DNA of 54,624 nucleotides from DASRAP01 sp964503275 (GTDB lineage Bacteria; Gemmatimonadota; Gemmatimonadetes; Gemmatimonadales; Gemmatimonadaceae): the NCBI GenBank assembly GCA_964503275.1, contig CAZCZO010000019.1, forward strand, positions 1-54,624, given 5' to 3'. Positions 1 through 10,049 of this stretch are shown here, in pieces. Position numbers and translations under genes: made by a program. Every line of letters begins with the position of its first letter. Position 1 is the first letter of the stretch. The notes under the pieces were generated by a model. It did no database searches. It was not told the DNA's origin and saw only the letters and a list, made by a program, of their open reading frames with translations.

Positions 1-1
1 G

Positions 2-334
2 GCGGTGGTCGCCGCGGGGCTCGGCGTGGAACTGCGCTGTGCGCAGTTCAACGGGGAGGGCGCGCTGATCGATGCGATCCACGCGTGCCGTGGCCACGCC
101 GATGGACTGCTCATCAACGCGGCGGCCTATACGCACACCTCGTTGGCGATCCGCGATGCGTTGACTGCGGTGGCCATCCCGTTCGTCGAGGTGCATCTGT
201 CGAACATCTACGCGCGCGAGCCTGAGCGTCGGCACTCGGTGCTCGCGTCGGCGGCGGTCGCGGTCGTGACCGGATTCGGGGGCATGTCATACGAGCTCGG
301 CCTGCGCGGACTCGTCGCACGGCTGCGCGGCTGA
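2..334 (+). CDS. aroQ: 3-dehydroquinate dehydratase, type II (5' truncated by window edge)
   Basis: Type II dehydroquinase converts 3-dehydroquinate to 3-dehydroshikimate in the cytoplasmic shikimate pathway. The reading frame is open to the window edge, so the N-terminus is missing. The 110 codons seen compare with about 145-150 in the family, so roughly 35-40 residues with the catalytic Tyr loop lie outside. Visible family blocks are INAAAYTHTSLAIRDAL (near residue 38 of the fragment), EVHLSNIYARE with the catalytic-base His and the substrate-binding Ser-Asn, the RRHS arginine block, and the C-terminal GFGGMSYELGLRGL segment. The M24 peptidase gene follows 7 bases after the stop. The order aroQ - M24 peptidase - accB is common in bacteria, usually with efp also present, which supports the call. 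Confidence 0.93.
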   Translation, partial: AVVAAGLGVELRCAQFNGEGALIDAIHACRGHADGLLINAAAYTHTSLAIRDALTAVAIPFVEVHLSNIYAREPERRHSVLASAAVAVVTGFGGMSYELGLRGLVARLRG

Positions 335-341
335 GCGGACG

Positions 342-1430
342 ATGACCGATGCGCGAGCCTCCCGCGTGGAGGCCCTCCGGCGGGCGCTCACGAGCGCCGA
401 GGTCGATGCGCTGCTGGTCACCGCGCTCCCGAACATCCGCTACCTGACGGGATTCTCCGGCTCGAACGCGCTGGTGGTGGTGAGTGCGGTCGAGGTGCTG
501 CTCATCACCGACTTCCGGTATCAGGAACAGACCGCGCTCGAGGTGGACCCCGCGGTGCGCGTGGTGATCGAGCCCGTATCCCTCTGGACGCGCCTGTGGC
601 AGCTCCTGCCGGAGCGACCCGGCATCGAGCGCGTCGCGTTCGAATCGGCGCATCTGCTGTACCAGGATTTCCAGCGCCTCGTGGAGCAGGGCGCCCGGTG
701 GCAGTGGCGTCCTTCGGTGGACATCGTGGAGTCGCTGCGCGTGGTGAAGGATCCTGGCGAGATCGCGGCGATCCGGCGGGCGGCGGAGATCGCGGTGGCG
801 GCCCTGGAGCGGACCTTGCCGCAGGTCCGCCCCGGCCTGACCGAACTGCAGGTCGCGGGCCTCCTTGAGGGCGCCTTGCGTGACGAAGGCAGCGAGGGCT
901 TCCCCTTCGAGACCATCGTCGCGGCCGGGGCACGGGCGGCGTTGCCACATGCCCGGGCCTCGACGCAGCGCGTCGCCACGGGCGATCTGCTGCTCATCGA
1001 TTTCGGCGCCATCCATGCCGGGTACTGTTCCGACATCACGCGGACCTTCGTTGTGGGGCAGGCGTCGGGGGCGCAACGCGAGGCGCATGAGGTGGTCCGC
1101 GGGGCACAGGCCGCCGCGCTGGCGGGGGTCCGCGGGGGTATGAGCGGGCGGGATGCCGACGCGCTCGCTCGGCAGTACATTCAGGAGGCCGGGTGGGGAG
1201 ACGCCTTCGGGCACTCGCTCGGTCACGGTATCGGGCTCGAGGTCCACGAGGCGCCGCGATTGGCGCGCACCGTGGACGCGCCGCTTCCTGTCGGCGCGGT
1301 CGTGACCATCGAACCCGGGGTGTATCGCGGCGGCTGGGGCGGCGTCCGGATCGAGGACGATGTGGTGTTGACCCCAGTGGGCGCAGAGGTGTTGACGCAG
1401 TTCCCGCGGCAGCTACTGGAGCTCACCTGA
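342..1430 (+). CDS. M24 family Xaa-Pro aminopeptidase/dipeptidase
   Basis: A cytoplasmic metallopeptidase of the creatinase/prolidase fold that removes residues next to proline. At 362 aa it has an N-terminal creatinase-like domain (about 1-130) and a C-terminal pita-bread catalytic domain. All five metal ligands of the M24 family are present at about Asp220 (LLIDFGA), Asp231 (SDITRTF), His295 (SLGHGIG), Glu324 (TIEPGVY) and Glu338 (RIEDDV). ATG at 342 is the first start after aroQ and gives a normal family N-terminus. Whether it acts as aminopeptidase P or as prolidase cannot be decided from sequence alone, so no symbol is given. It lies between aroQ and accB in what is probably one transcription unit. 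Confidence 0.92.
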   Translation: MTDARASRVEALRRALTSAEVDALLVTALPNIRYLTGFSGSNALVVVSAVEVLLITDFRYQEQTALEVDPAVRVVIEPVSLWTRLWQLLPERPGIERVAFESAHLLYQDFQRLVEQGARWQWRPSVDIVESLRVVKDPGEIAAIRRAAEIAVAALERTLPQVRPGLTELQVAGLLEGALRDEGSEGFPFETIVAAGARAALPHARASTQRVATGDLLLIDFGAIHAGYCSDITRTFVVGQASGAQREAHEVVRGAQAAALAGVRGGMSGRDADALARQYIQEAGWGDAFGHSLGHGIGLEVHEAPRLARTVDAPLPVGAVVTIEPGVYRGGWGGVRIEDDVVLTPVGAEVLTQFPRQLLELT

Positions 1431-1461
1431 GCTGCAGTCGTCACAATTGATATCGCCTTCG

Positions 1462-1936
<475 letters not shown>

Positions 1937-1944
<8 letters not shown>

Positions 1945-3121
1945 CCCGGTCCCCGCGACGCCTGGTGGCGCGGCGGGGGGCGGAGCGCCTCCCGCTCCGC
2001 CGTACAATTACAAGGCGGTCTTGCAGGCGATGGTCCAGCGGAACGCGTCCGATCTCCACTTGAAGGTCGGACGCCCGCCCATGTTGCGCATCAACGGCGA
2101 CCTCGAGCCGCTCGACCTGCCGCAGTTGACCCCGCTCGACCTGCGCTCGGTCGGCGAGCAGATCGTGCCGCCCAAGCAGCGCCGGGAGTTCGACGCGGAC
2201 CGCGAAGCGGATTTCGCCATCGGCGTGCCGGGCATCGGGCGCTTCCGGGTCAACGTGTATCAGCAGCGCGGCTCGATGGCCTACGCGTTCCGCGCGATCG
2301 CCTTCCAGGTGGCGCAGATCGCGGATCTCAACCTCCCGAAGATCCTCGAGGAGATCTCGCTGCGACCGCGCGGACTGGTGCTCGTCACCGGCATCACCGG
2401 CTCGGGCAAGTCCACCGCGCTGGCCTCGATGATCCAGTACATCAACGAGCAGCGGCGGGCGAACATCATCACGATCGAGGACCCGATCGAGTTCCTGCAC
2501 CGCGATCTCAACTGCAACATCAATCAGCGCGAGGTCGGGACCGACACGGGCAGCTTCGCGCAGGCCCTGCGGCGCGTGCTCCGGCAGGACCCGGACGTCG
2601 TCATGGTCGGTGAGATCCGCGACGTCGAGACGCTCGAGATCGCGTTGAAGGCGGCCGACACGGGGCACCTCGTCTTCTCGACCTTGCACACGACCGACGC
2701 GACGCAGACCATCAACCGCGTGCTGTCGTTCTTCCCGCCCCATCAGCAGGCAGACGTCCGGTTCTCGCTGTCCACGGCCCTGCAGGCCGTCATCTCGCTG
2801 CGCCTCGTGCCGCGGGCTGACAAGCCCGGTCGGGTACCGGCCTGCGAGGTCCTCATCAACACCGCCGCGGTGCGCGAGAACATCCGCGACATCAACAAGT
2901 CGCTCAACATTCCCGACCTCATCAAGGAAGGGACGGTCCAATACGGTATGCAGTCGTTCGATCAATCGTTGATGCAATGGTACAGCCGCGGGGTCATCTC
3001 GTACGACAGCGCGCTCTTCTACTCGACGAACCCCAGCGAATTCGCGCTGCGTATCCAGGGGATCGCCGGGACCAGTGACACGAGCTGGGACGGATTCAGC
3101 GGTGCGGAGTCCCAAGGCTGA
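1937..3121 (+). CDS. pilT: Type IV pilus retraction ATPase PilT
   Basis: Hexameric secretion-superfamily ATPase that depolymerises type IV pili for twitching motility at the inner membrane. The 394-aa product shows a Pro/Gly/Ala-rich N-terminus, a PAS-like N-domain (SDLHLKVGRPPMLRINGD), Walker A GITGSGKST with Lys158, an Asp box (TIEDPIEF, about 180), Walker B/catalytic Glu MVGEIRD (about Glu226), the His box HLVFSTLHTTDA (about 243-254) and the PilT C-terminal pattern NPSEFALRIQGI. ATG 1937 overlaps accB by 8 bases, and its TGA overlaps the accC ATG by one base, so it is translationally embedded between the two carboxylase genes. The N-terminal and C-terminal signatures fit PilT or PilU rather than PilB or GspE. 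No other pilus gene is in the window. Confidence 0.93.
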
Positions 3122-4482
3122 TGCCACTCTTCAAGAAGGTCCTCATCGCCAATCGCGGCGAGATCGCGCTGCGCGTCATCCGCGCCTGTCGCGAGCTGGG
3201 CATCCAGACGGTCGCCGTGTACTCCGAGGCCGATCGCGAGTCGCTGCACGTGCGCTTCGCCGATGACGATGTGTGCATCGGACCCGCGCCGGCCAAGGAG
3301 AGCTATCTCAACATCCCGCGCTTGATCGCGGCCGCCGAGATCACCGGCGCCGATGCGATCCACCCGGGGTACGGCTTCCTCGCGGAGAACGCGGGATTCG
3401 CCGAGATCTGTACCGCGAGCGGGATCACGTTCATCGGGCCGACCCCCGACCAGATCCGCACCATGGGCGACAAGGCCGCCGCGCGGAAGGCCATGATCGC
3501 CAACGATGTGCCGGTGGTGCCGGGCACACCTGGCGGCGTGGAGGACGTGGACGAAGCCCTGGCCTTCGCCGAAGGCATCGGATTCCCGGTGATCATCAAG
3601 GCCGCTGCCGGCGGTGGCGGGAAGGGCATGCGGGTGGCGCGCGACGCGGACGACTTCGCGCGCTCGTTCCAGTTGGCCCGCTCCGAGGCGCTCAGCGCGT
3701 TCGGCAACGGCGATGTGTACGTCGAGAAGTACCTCGAACGCCCCCGGCACATCGAGTTCCAGATCCTCGGCGACAAGCATGGCAATGTGATCCACCTCGG
3801 TGAGCGCGATTGCTCGGTGCAGCGGCGCCACCAGAAGCTCGTCGAGGAGGCGCCGTCGCCCGCGATGACGCCGGACCTCCGCGAGCGCATGGGCGCGGCG
3901 GCCGTGAAGGGCGCGAAGGCCATCGACTATGTCGGCGCGGGCACCATCGAGATGCTGCTGGACAGCGACGGCTCGTACTACTTCATGGAGATGAACACGC
4001 GCATCCAGGTGGAGCATCCCGTCACGGAGATGCTGACCGGCGTGGACCTCGTGAAGGAGCAGATCCGGGTGGCGGCGGGTGAGCCGCTGTCGGTGCGCGA
4101 GATGCCGCCACTGCGCGGCCACGTGATCGAGTGCCGCGTGAATGCGGAGGATCCGTTCCACAACTTCCAGCCGTCCCCGGGGAAGGTGGAGGTGTATCAC
4201 CCCGCGGGCGGGCCGGGCGTGCGCATCGACTCGCACGTGTACGCCGGCTACACGGTGCCGCCGTTCTACGACTCGATGATCGCCAAGGTCATCGTGCAGG
4301 GGAAGGACCGCGCCGAAGCGGTGGAGCGCATGCGGCTCGCGCTCGATACCTTCGTGCTGCAGGGCGTCACGACGACCATGCCGTTCCTGTCCAAGCTCAT
4401 GCAGGACCCGCATTTCATGGCGGGGGACGTGCACACGAAGTTCTTGGAGCAAGAGGGGGCGGGGCTGTTCGCGAAGGACTGA
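3121..4482 (+). CDS. accC: Acetyl-CoA carboxylase biotin carboxylase subunit
   Basis: ATP-grasp enzyme that carboxylates biotin on AccB using bicarbonate and ATP. Its 453 aa match the usual length of about 450. The N-terminal biotin carboxylase domain starts FKKVLIANRGEIALRVIRA. The ATP-binding glycine-rich loop AAGGGGKGMRV is near residues 161-171. The catalytic block EMNTRIQVEHPVTE is near 290-303, with Glu290 and Arg294 matching the bicarbonate/biotin residues. The C-terminal domain contains YDSMIAKVIV. The start codon overlaps the pilT stop (TGATG), so translation is probably coupled. A strong hairpin about 25 bases after the stop closes the unit. Confidence 0.97.
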   Translation: MPLFKKVLIANRGEIALRVIRACRELGIQTVAVYSEADRESLHVRFADDDVCIGPAPAKESYLNIPRLIAAAEITGADAIHPGYGFLAENAGFAEICTASGITFIGPTPDQIRTMGDKAAARKAMIANDVPVVPGTPGGVEDVDEALAFAEGIGFPVIIKAAAGGGGKGMRVARDADDFARSFQLARSEALSAFGNGDVYVEKYLERPRHIEFQILGDKHGNVIHLGERDCSVQRRHQKLVEEAPSPAMTPDLRERMGAAAVKGAKAIDYVGAGTIEMLLDSDGSYYFMEMNTRIQVEHPVTEMLTGVDLVKEQIRVAAGEPLSVREMPPLRGHVIECRVNAEDPFHNFQPSPGKVEVYHPAGGPGVRIDSHVYAGYTVPPFYDSMIAKVIVQGKDRAEAVERMRLALDTFVLQGVTTTMPFLSKLMQDPHFMAGDVHTKFLEQEGAGLFAKD

Positions 4483-4506
4483 GCCCGCAACGCTGACACG
4501 ACGATC

Positions 4507-4536
4507 GCGGGGCCGACCGACACCGGTCGGCCCCGC
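4507..4536 (+). terminator. Terminator-like hairpin after accC
   Basis: A perfect 13-bp stem GCGGGGCCGACCG / CGGTCGGCCCCGC with the tetraloop ACAC follows accC by 24 bases. There is no T-tract, as is common in GC-rich genomes, so termination efficiency is uncertain. The rest of the gap between accC and ftsK (about 185 bases in all) shows no gene. Confidence 0.65.
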
Positions 4537-4668
4537 GTGTCATCGTTCAGCGTGATGCCGAGGCCGGCCGCTGTCCCGGACGCCCGTTCGCGCCCGTGAC
4601 GGCGGACTAGGGGCACCCGTCCTCCCTTCGGGTGCGCCGCGTTGCGCAGCGCTCGCCGTCCCGGACCG

Positions 4669-7029
4669 ATGCCACCAAGAAAGAAGACCGTCGACCCAGT
4701 GCCTGCCGATGCAGCGGCCACGGTCGAATCGCTCGACGTGCCTGCGACCGTCCCGTCGCGCATCCGGCGCGAACTGACCGCCGTGGCGCTCGCCGTGGCG
4801 GCGCTGTTCCTCGCCGGCGCGCTGCTGCTGATGCGCGTGCCCGATGGCGCCGGGTGTACCGCCGCGATCGGCCCCTTCGGCCCGCTCGGCGGCTGTGTGA
4901 GCTGGGCCGTCCTGGGGCTCCTGGGTGTCGCGGGCGCGCTCATCGTCCCGCTCATCCCGCTGGTCCACGCGTTGCGCTTGTTCCGCCGGACCGAGGCGAG
5001 CGCGGATCGGCACTGGCTGATCTTCACGACGGGCATGGCACTGCTGCTTCCGCTGGCCGCCGGGCTGGCGCGTGGCGTGCGCCCCGAGGCCGGCGTGCTG
5101 GATCCGGTGGCAGGGCTCTGGGGTGGCCTGACGTCGCACTATGTCCGTGCGGTCGTTGGCGAGGCGGGCGCGTGGCTCGTGGTGCTGCTGCTGTTCAGTA
5201 CCCTGACGGTCGCGACCATCGCGTGGAATCCCATCCGGGAGCTCCTGCACCTGCGCCCGCGCGTGCCGGCGCGAGGAGCCCGCACGATCGCCGAGGTGTT
5301 GGCCCCGCCGTCCACCGAGCTGCCGTCGATCGATGCGGCGCTGGCGCACGAGTTGAGCACCCCCGCAGCGGTGGACGCCACCGGAGCGGGGGGCGAGCCG
5401 ATTCCACCGCGACGCGCCAAATCACCGCGCGTGCCCGGCGGGGGGGAGGGGCGTACGATCGCGACGGAGCCTGAGCGGGTCGAGGCCCCGAGCGACGACA
5501 TCCTGCCCCCGCTGGATCTCTTGCGCGAGGCCCCGCCACACGATGCCGCGCGCGACCAGCGCGCCTTGGACGAGAACGGCGAACGCCTGATGGACGCCCT
5601 CCGCACCTTCAAGGTGGACGGCGACATCACGGGGCGGACCAGCGGCCCCACGGTCACGCAGTACGAGATCACCCCGGCGCCCGGCGTGAAAGTGCGGCAG
5701 ATCGCGAGCCTCTCGAATGACATCGCGCTGGCCATGCGCGCGGCAAGCATCCGGATCGTGGCGCCCATCCCGGGGCGGGGCGCGGTCGGTGTCGAAGTAC
5801 CGAATCCCACGCGCGAATCGGTGGTGCTCCGCGATCTGCTCGAGTCACGCGACTACGCGGGCTCGGCCCGGGCGCTGCCCATCGCGCTGGGGAAGGACCT
5901 TGAGGGGCGTCCGGTGATCGCCGACCTCGCCAAGATGCCGCACCTGCTCATCGCCGGCGCGACGGGGAGCGGCAAGTCGGTGTGCGTGAACACCATCATC
6001 ACGTCGTTGGTGTACCGGCACACGCCGACGACGCTGCGCTTCTTGATGGTCGACCCCAAGATGGTCGAGCTCAGCGTGTACAATGCGCTGCCGCACCTGC
6101 GCCACAAGGTCATCACGGACAACCGCGACGCGGCGGCGATCCTCAAGTGGGCCGTGATGGAGATGCAGGAGCGGTACCGGCTCCTCGCGGAGAACGGCGC
6201 ACGCAATGTCCAGGACTTCAACGAGAAGGTCCGGGCGGGCGCGCCGCTCCGGACTCCGCGTCGCCCCGATGTCGCGTTCGAGGTGAATACCTACACGGGC
6301 GGTGTGCTGCCGTACATCGTCGTCGTCATCGACGAGTTGGCCGATCTCATGATGACGGTGCAGGCCGAGGTCGAGACGCCGCTGGCGATGCTGGCGCAGA
6401 AGGCCCGCGCGATCGGCATCCATTTGATCCTCGCGACCCAGCGGCCGAGTGTGAACGTCATCACCGGGTTGATCAAGGCCAACTTCCCCAGCCGCATCGC
6501 GTTCCGTGTGGCCTCGCAGGTGGACTCGCGCACGATCCTCGACGGCATGGGGGCCGAGTCGCTCTTGGGGAACGGCGATATGCTGTTCATCCCGCCGGGG
6601 AAGAGTGAGCCGGATCGTCTGCAAGGGGCGTTCCTCGCGAACGAGGAGACCGAGGCGCTGATGGCCTGGTATGCGGATCGGCGTGAGGCGCGACTGGCGG
6701 CCGGCGAACCCGTGGATGGCCTCACGCGCCCGGGCGGCGAGGAGGACATCCTCGAGAAGGTGCGCGCACAGGACGCGGCAGAGGCCGGGGCGAGCGAGGC
6801 GAACGAGGATGACGTGGGGGACCGCGACAAACTGTTCCGCGAGGCCGCCGAGATCTGCATCCAGCATCAGGGTGGGTCCACCTCGCTGCTGCAGCGGCGG
6901 CTGCGGATCGGCTACGGCCGTGCCGCGCGGATCATCGATCAACTGCACCTCGCGGGCGTCCTCGGCCCGCCGGATGGCAGCAAGCCACGCGACGTGTTGA
7001 TGGGTCTGCAGGACCTGGACGGACTCTGA
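4669..7029 (+). CDS. ftsK: DNA translocase FtsK
   Basis: Septum-anchored, ATP-driven DNA pump that clears the chromosome from the division plane and helps dimer resolution. The 786-aa product has four predicted membrane helices in the first 190 residues (for example around ALAVAALFLAGALLLM and WLVVLLLFSTLTVATIAW), a short Pro/Ala linker, then the motor. Walker A is GATGSGKSV with Lys436. Walker B is VVVIDELADLMM with Asp555. The C-terminal winged-helix gamma domain (about 720-786, GGSTSLLQRRLRIGYGRAAR) reads KOPS orientation in known FtsK. ATG 4669 (MPPRKKTVDP) is preferred over the upstream in-frame TTG 4642, which adds only nine low-complexity residues. The linker is short compared with E. 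coli FtsK and closer to the SpoIIIE size class. Confidence 0.95.
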   Translation: MPPRKKTVDPVPADAAATVESLDVPATVPSRIRRELTAVALAVAALFLAGALLLMRVPDGAGCTAAIGPFGPLGGCVSWAVLGLLGVAGALIVPLIPLVHALRLFRRTEASADRHWLIFTTGMALLLPLAAGLARGVRPEAGVLDPVAGLWGGLTSHYVRAVVGEAGAWLVVLLLFSTLTVATIAWNPIRELLHLRPRVPARGARTIAEVLAPPSTELPSIDAALAHELSTPAAVDATGAGGEPIPPRRAKSPRVPGGGEGRTIATEPERVEAPSDDILPPLDLLREAPPHDAARDQRALDENGERLMDALRTFKVDGDITGRTSGPTVTQYEITPAPGVKVRQIASLSNDIALAMRAASIRIVAPIPGRGAVGVEVPNPTRESVVLRDLLESRDYAGSARALPIALGKDLEGRPVIADLAKMPHLLIAGATGSGKSVCVNTIITSLVYRHTPTTLRFLMVDPKMVELSVYNALPHLRHKVITDNRDAAAILKWAVMEMQERYRLLAENGARNVQDFNEKVRAGAPLRTPRRPDVAFEVNTYTGGVLPYIVVVIDELADLMMTVQAEVETPLAMLAQKARAIGIHLILATQRPSVNVITGLIKANFPSRIAFRVASQVDSRTILDGMGAESLLGNGDMLFIPPGKSEPDRLQGAFLANEETEALMAWYADRREARLAAGEPVDGLTRPGGEEDILEKVRAQDAAEAGASEANEDDVGDRDKLFREAAEICIQHQGGSTSLLQRRLRIGYGRAARIIDQLHLAGVLGPPDGSKPRDVLMGLQDLDGL

Positions 7030-7132
7030 GCGGTCCACGGCGTCGGTGATGGTCCGGCCGGCGTGCCGGGGTGTAGATTCGGCTCGGCGCGCCGCACTCA
7101 GCGGCCCACTCACCTTCACCGCGATCCTGCTC

Positions 7133-8224
7133 ATGCGACTCCATCTTGCGCTCGCGTTGCTCGTGCTCGCGTCGGTCCCTGGCGAGGCCCAGACGATCGG
7201 CGTGGATTCTGCCGCCGTATTGGTGATCCGCGCGGAGACTGCGGCGGGGACCGTCCAGCTTGAGGCGCCCGTGGGTGCCACCCGCACACGCGACGGCCGC
7301 ATCGTGGTCGCCGAGCCCACGTCCCTGCGCGTCTTCGGCCGCGACGGTGCCCTGCAGGCCACCGTCGGACGTGCTGGGGCGGGACCAGGGGAGTTCCGGC
7401 GCGTCTTCTGGGTCTCCTCCTGCGGCACCGACTCGGTGTTCGTCTTCGACCTGCCGCGCGGCAGCCTCGACGTGCTGTCGCCCGATGGCGCGCTGACGCC
7501 GGCCGTCGAGGTACGGCGGGCCGTGCCGGCCGGGGCAGGCAATGTCATGGCCGTGTCGTGCGCGTATGGCGGCGGCCGATTCGCGGTGATGGCGGGTCCC
7601 GCGAACCTGGCAGAGGTCGCGCCCAACATCCGCCGCGGCACGGCGCAGGTGCAGGTGGCCGACCGGAGTGACTGGCGCTTCAGCGCCGGGGCGATGGTGC
7701 CGAGTGCGGAGTTCATCGTCCTCGGCGGTGGGGGAGCGCCACGCCCGCTCGGCCGAAACACGAGCATCGGATTCGCGGGGACCACCCTGGTGATCGGCAC
7801 CGGGGACAGTGCGGGCGTGCTGCGCCTGCCCCCGAATGGCGTCGCGTCGCCGCTCCGCGTGGCGGTCGAGGCGCGTCCGGTGACGGCCGCCATGCGGGAG
7901 CGGTCCACGCGCGACCTGCTGGACCTGGTCGCTGCCCCGATGCGCACGCGGATGCAGCAAATGCTCGAGGGAGTCGCGTGGCCGGAGCGCGCGCCGGCCT
8001 ATTTGCGCGTGGTCCCGACCTCCACCGGCGAGCTGTGGCTCGAGCTCCCGGCGACGGCCGCGGGGACGACCGAGCTCGTGGGGATCGCCGCGGACGGCCG
8101 CGTGGCGTCGCGGATCGTGCTTCCCGTGGCGGCGCACAGCGTCGAGGTGAGCGCCTCGGAGGTGCTCACCGTGTCGAATGACGCGGACGGAGTGCCCTCG
8201 GTCCGCGTGTTCCGCCGTCGTTGA
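7133..8224 (+). CDS. Secreted 6-bladed beta-propeller-like protein
   Basis: Exported protein of unknown function. The N-terminus MRLHLALALLVLASVPGEAQ is a typical Sec signal peptide cleaved after the Ala-Gln region, which is why ATG 7133 is chosen over upstream starts. The mature part of about 340 residues is beta-rich. It contains GRAGAGPGEFRRVFW near residue 82, a motif frequent in 6-bladed beta-propeller (NHL-like) proteins of Gemmatimonadota and Bacteroidota. Paired statements such as FVFDLPRGSLDVLSPDG and VLTVSNDADGVPSVRVF look like repeated blades. No catalytic residues are recognised. A TAGATT element at 7074-7079 may be its -10. A long hairpin follows the gene, so it is probably monocistronic. 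Confidence 0.7.
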   Translation: MRLHLALALLVLASVPGEAQTIGVDSAAVLVIRAETAAGTVQLEAPVGATRTRDGRIVVAEPTSLRVFGRDGALQATVGRAGAGPGEFRRVFWVSSCGTDSVFVFDLPRGSLDVLSPDGALTPAVEVRRAVPAGAGNVMAVSCAYGGGRFAVMAGPANLAEVAPNIRRGTAQVQVADRSDWRFSAGAMVPSAEFIVLGGGGAPRPLGRNTSIGFAGTTLVIGTGDSAGVLRLPPNGVASPLRVAVEARPVTAAMRERSTRDLLDLVAAPMRTRMQQMLEGVAWPERAPAYLRVVPTSTGELWLELPATAAGTTELVGIAADGRVASRIVLPVAAHSVEVSASEVLTVSNDADGVPSVRVFRRR

Positions 8225-8234
8225 TCCCGCGACG

Positions 8235-8269
8235 GTGCCGGCCGTGAGCGCATTCGCTCCGGCCGGCAC
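8235..8269 (+). terminator. Terminator-like hairpin after the propeller gene
   Basis: A two-part hairpin. The outer stem GTGCCGGCC / GGCCGGCAC (9 bp) encloses a second stem GAGCG / CGCTC with the loop CATT. It begins 10 bases after the stop codon and is followed by AATTTGG rather than a true T-tract. It separates the propeller gene from yraN. Confidence 0.65.
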
Positions 8270-8314
8270 GAATTTGGTGACGCTCCGACGGCTCGGCGCC
8301 GGTACACTGCGCCC

Positions 8315-8722
8315 ATGCCGATCAAGACAGCCACTGCAGCGGCCACCGCGCCGCACCACAATCAGCGCCTCGGCGCCCTCGGCGAGCGCATCGCGGAACG
8401 CTGGCTGGTGCGGCAAGGCTGGCGCGTACTGCATCGCCGATTCCGCGACCGTCACCGGGACATCGATCTCGTGGCGGAACGCTTCGGAACGGTGGCCTTC
8501 GTCGAGGTCAAAGCCCGCACCGGGTTCGACTTTGGCGACCCCGTCGAGGCGGTCCACTGGCGCAAGCGACGCGAGTTGAGTCGATCCGCCCGAATGTGGA
8601 TAAGTCGCCACGGCCAGCCAGGCGAGAGCTATCGCTTTGATGTGATTGGAGTTGCGATCGTAGGCGGACTGGTGCGGGTCCGGCATGTGGAAAACGCGTT
8701 CGAGACCTCGCTGGCCCACTAG
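8315..8722 (+). CDS. yraN: YraN family (UPF0102) nuclease-like protein
   Basis: Small 135-aa protein of the UPF0102/YraN family, which has a predicted PD-(D/E)xK Holliday-junction-resolvase-like fold; its cellular role is not settled. The family core is clear: LGERIAERWLVRQGWRVLHRRFR, then RDIDLVAE (metal-binding Asp), then VAFVEVKART (the ExK pair). ATG 8315 is the first sensible start and leaves about 20 residues before the domain. The stop lies 105 bases upstream of recA. A DnaA-box sequence on the minus strand (8595-8603) lies inside this gene. Confidence 0.9.
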   Translation: MPIKTATAAATAPHHNQRLGALGERIAERWLVRQGWRVLHRRFRDRHRDIDLVAERFGTVAFVEVKARTGFDFGDPVEAVHWRKRRELSRSARMWISRHGQPGESYRFDVIGVAIVGGLVRVRHVENAFETSLAH

Positions 8723-8751
8723 CACGAACGCGCGCATCTTCGTAGTTTATT

Positions 8752-8793
8752 CGGGGTTCGGAAACCCCGTACCGGCGGGTAGATTCCCGTCGG
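8752..8793 (+). promoter_or_regulatory. recA promoter region with two nested inverted repeats
   Basis: Two adjacent inverted repeats lie 35-76 bases before recA. The first is CGGGGTT / AACCCCG (8752-8758, 8763-8769) with a 4-base centre. The second is CCGGCGGG / CCCGTCGG (8772-8779, 8786-8793, one G-T pair), and it frames TAGATT (8780-8785), a -10-like hexamer. A dyad centred on the -10 suggests repressor control, but no known LexA box (GAAC-N4-GTTC or CTG-N10-CAG) is seen. The first repeat could also end yraN transcription. An AGAGGAA ribosome site lies at about 8814-8820. Confidence 0.45.
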
Positions 8794-8827
8794 TCGAGGC
8801 ACTCACTCTCGACAGAGGAACACACCC

Positions 8828-9874
<1,047 letters not shown>

Positions 9875-9918
9875 GTCGGCGGGTTGTAACAGCGAGTCCG
9901 TTGTTTTGCAGTGAGTTG

Positions 9919-9986
9919 CGCCGGTGGTCGTGGTCGGTATGGGTCGAGGCCCGGAATCCTCTCCCTATCGTCTCGGTCCACCGGCG
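9919..9986. other. Spaced inverted repeat in the recA-recX gap
   Basis: CGCCGGTGG (9919-9927) and CCACCGGCG (9978-9986) are perfect 9-bp inverted copies separated by 50 bases. They could close a long stem at the end of the recA transcript or flank the AT-rich patch that starts at 9987. There is no T-tract directly after the right arm, only GTAACTTTTTG. The function is unknown. Confidence 0.35.
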
Positions 9987-9996
9987 TAACTTTTTG

Positions 9997-10002
9997 TATA
10001 AT
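9997..10002 (+). promoter_or_regulatory. Consensus -10 box TATAAT upstream of recX
   Basis: TATAAT within TTTTTGTATAATGTT is an exact sigma-70 -10 hexamer, rare in such GC-rich DNA. No convincing -35 lies 17 bases upstream. The expected transcription start near 10009 would give recX a leader of about 40 bases. Confidence 0.55.
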
Positions 10003-10028
10003 GTTCATTTGCAACGAATTAGCAGTTG

Positions 10029-10038
10029 TCACATGTGA
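10029..10038. promoter_or_regulatory. Perfect palindrome TCACATGTGA before recX
   Basis: A 10-bp perfect palindrome sits between the TATAAT box and the recX ribosome site. It overlaps the start of GTGAGGTAA, the likely Shine-Dalgarno stretch. Position and symmetry fit an operator or a site for a dimeric regulator. No regulator can be named from this sequence. Confidence 0.35.
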
Positions 10039-10049
10039 GGTAACTTCAC

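Noticed and set aside
8723..8827. LexA box upstream of recA
   Set aside because: Neither GAAC-N4-GTTC nor CTG-N10-CAG nor GTTC-N7-GTTC was found in these bases.
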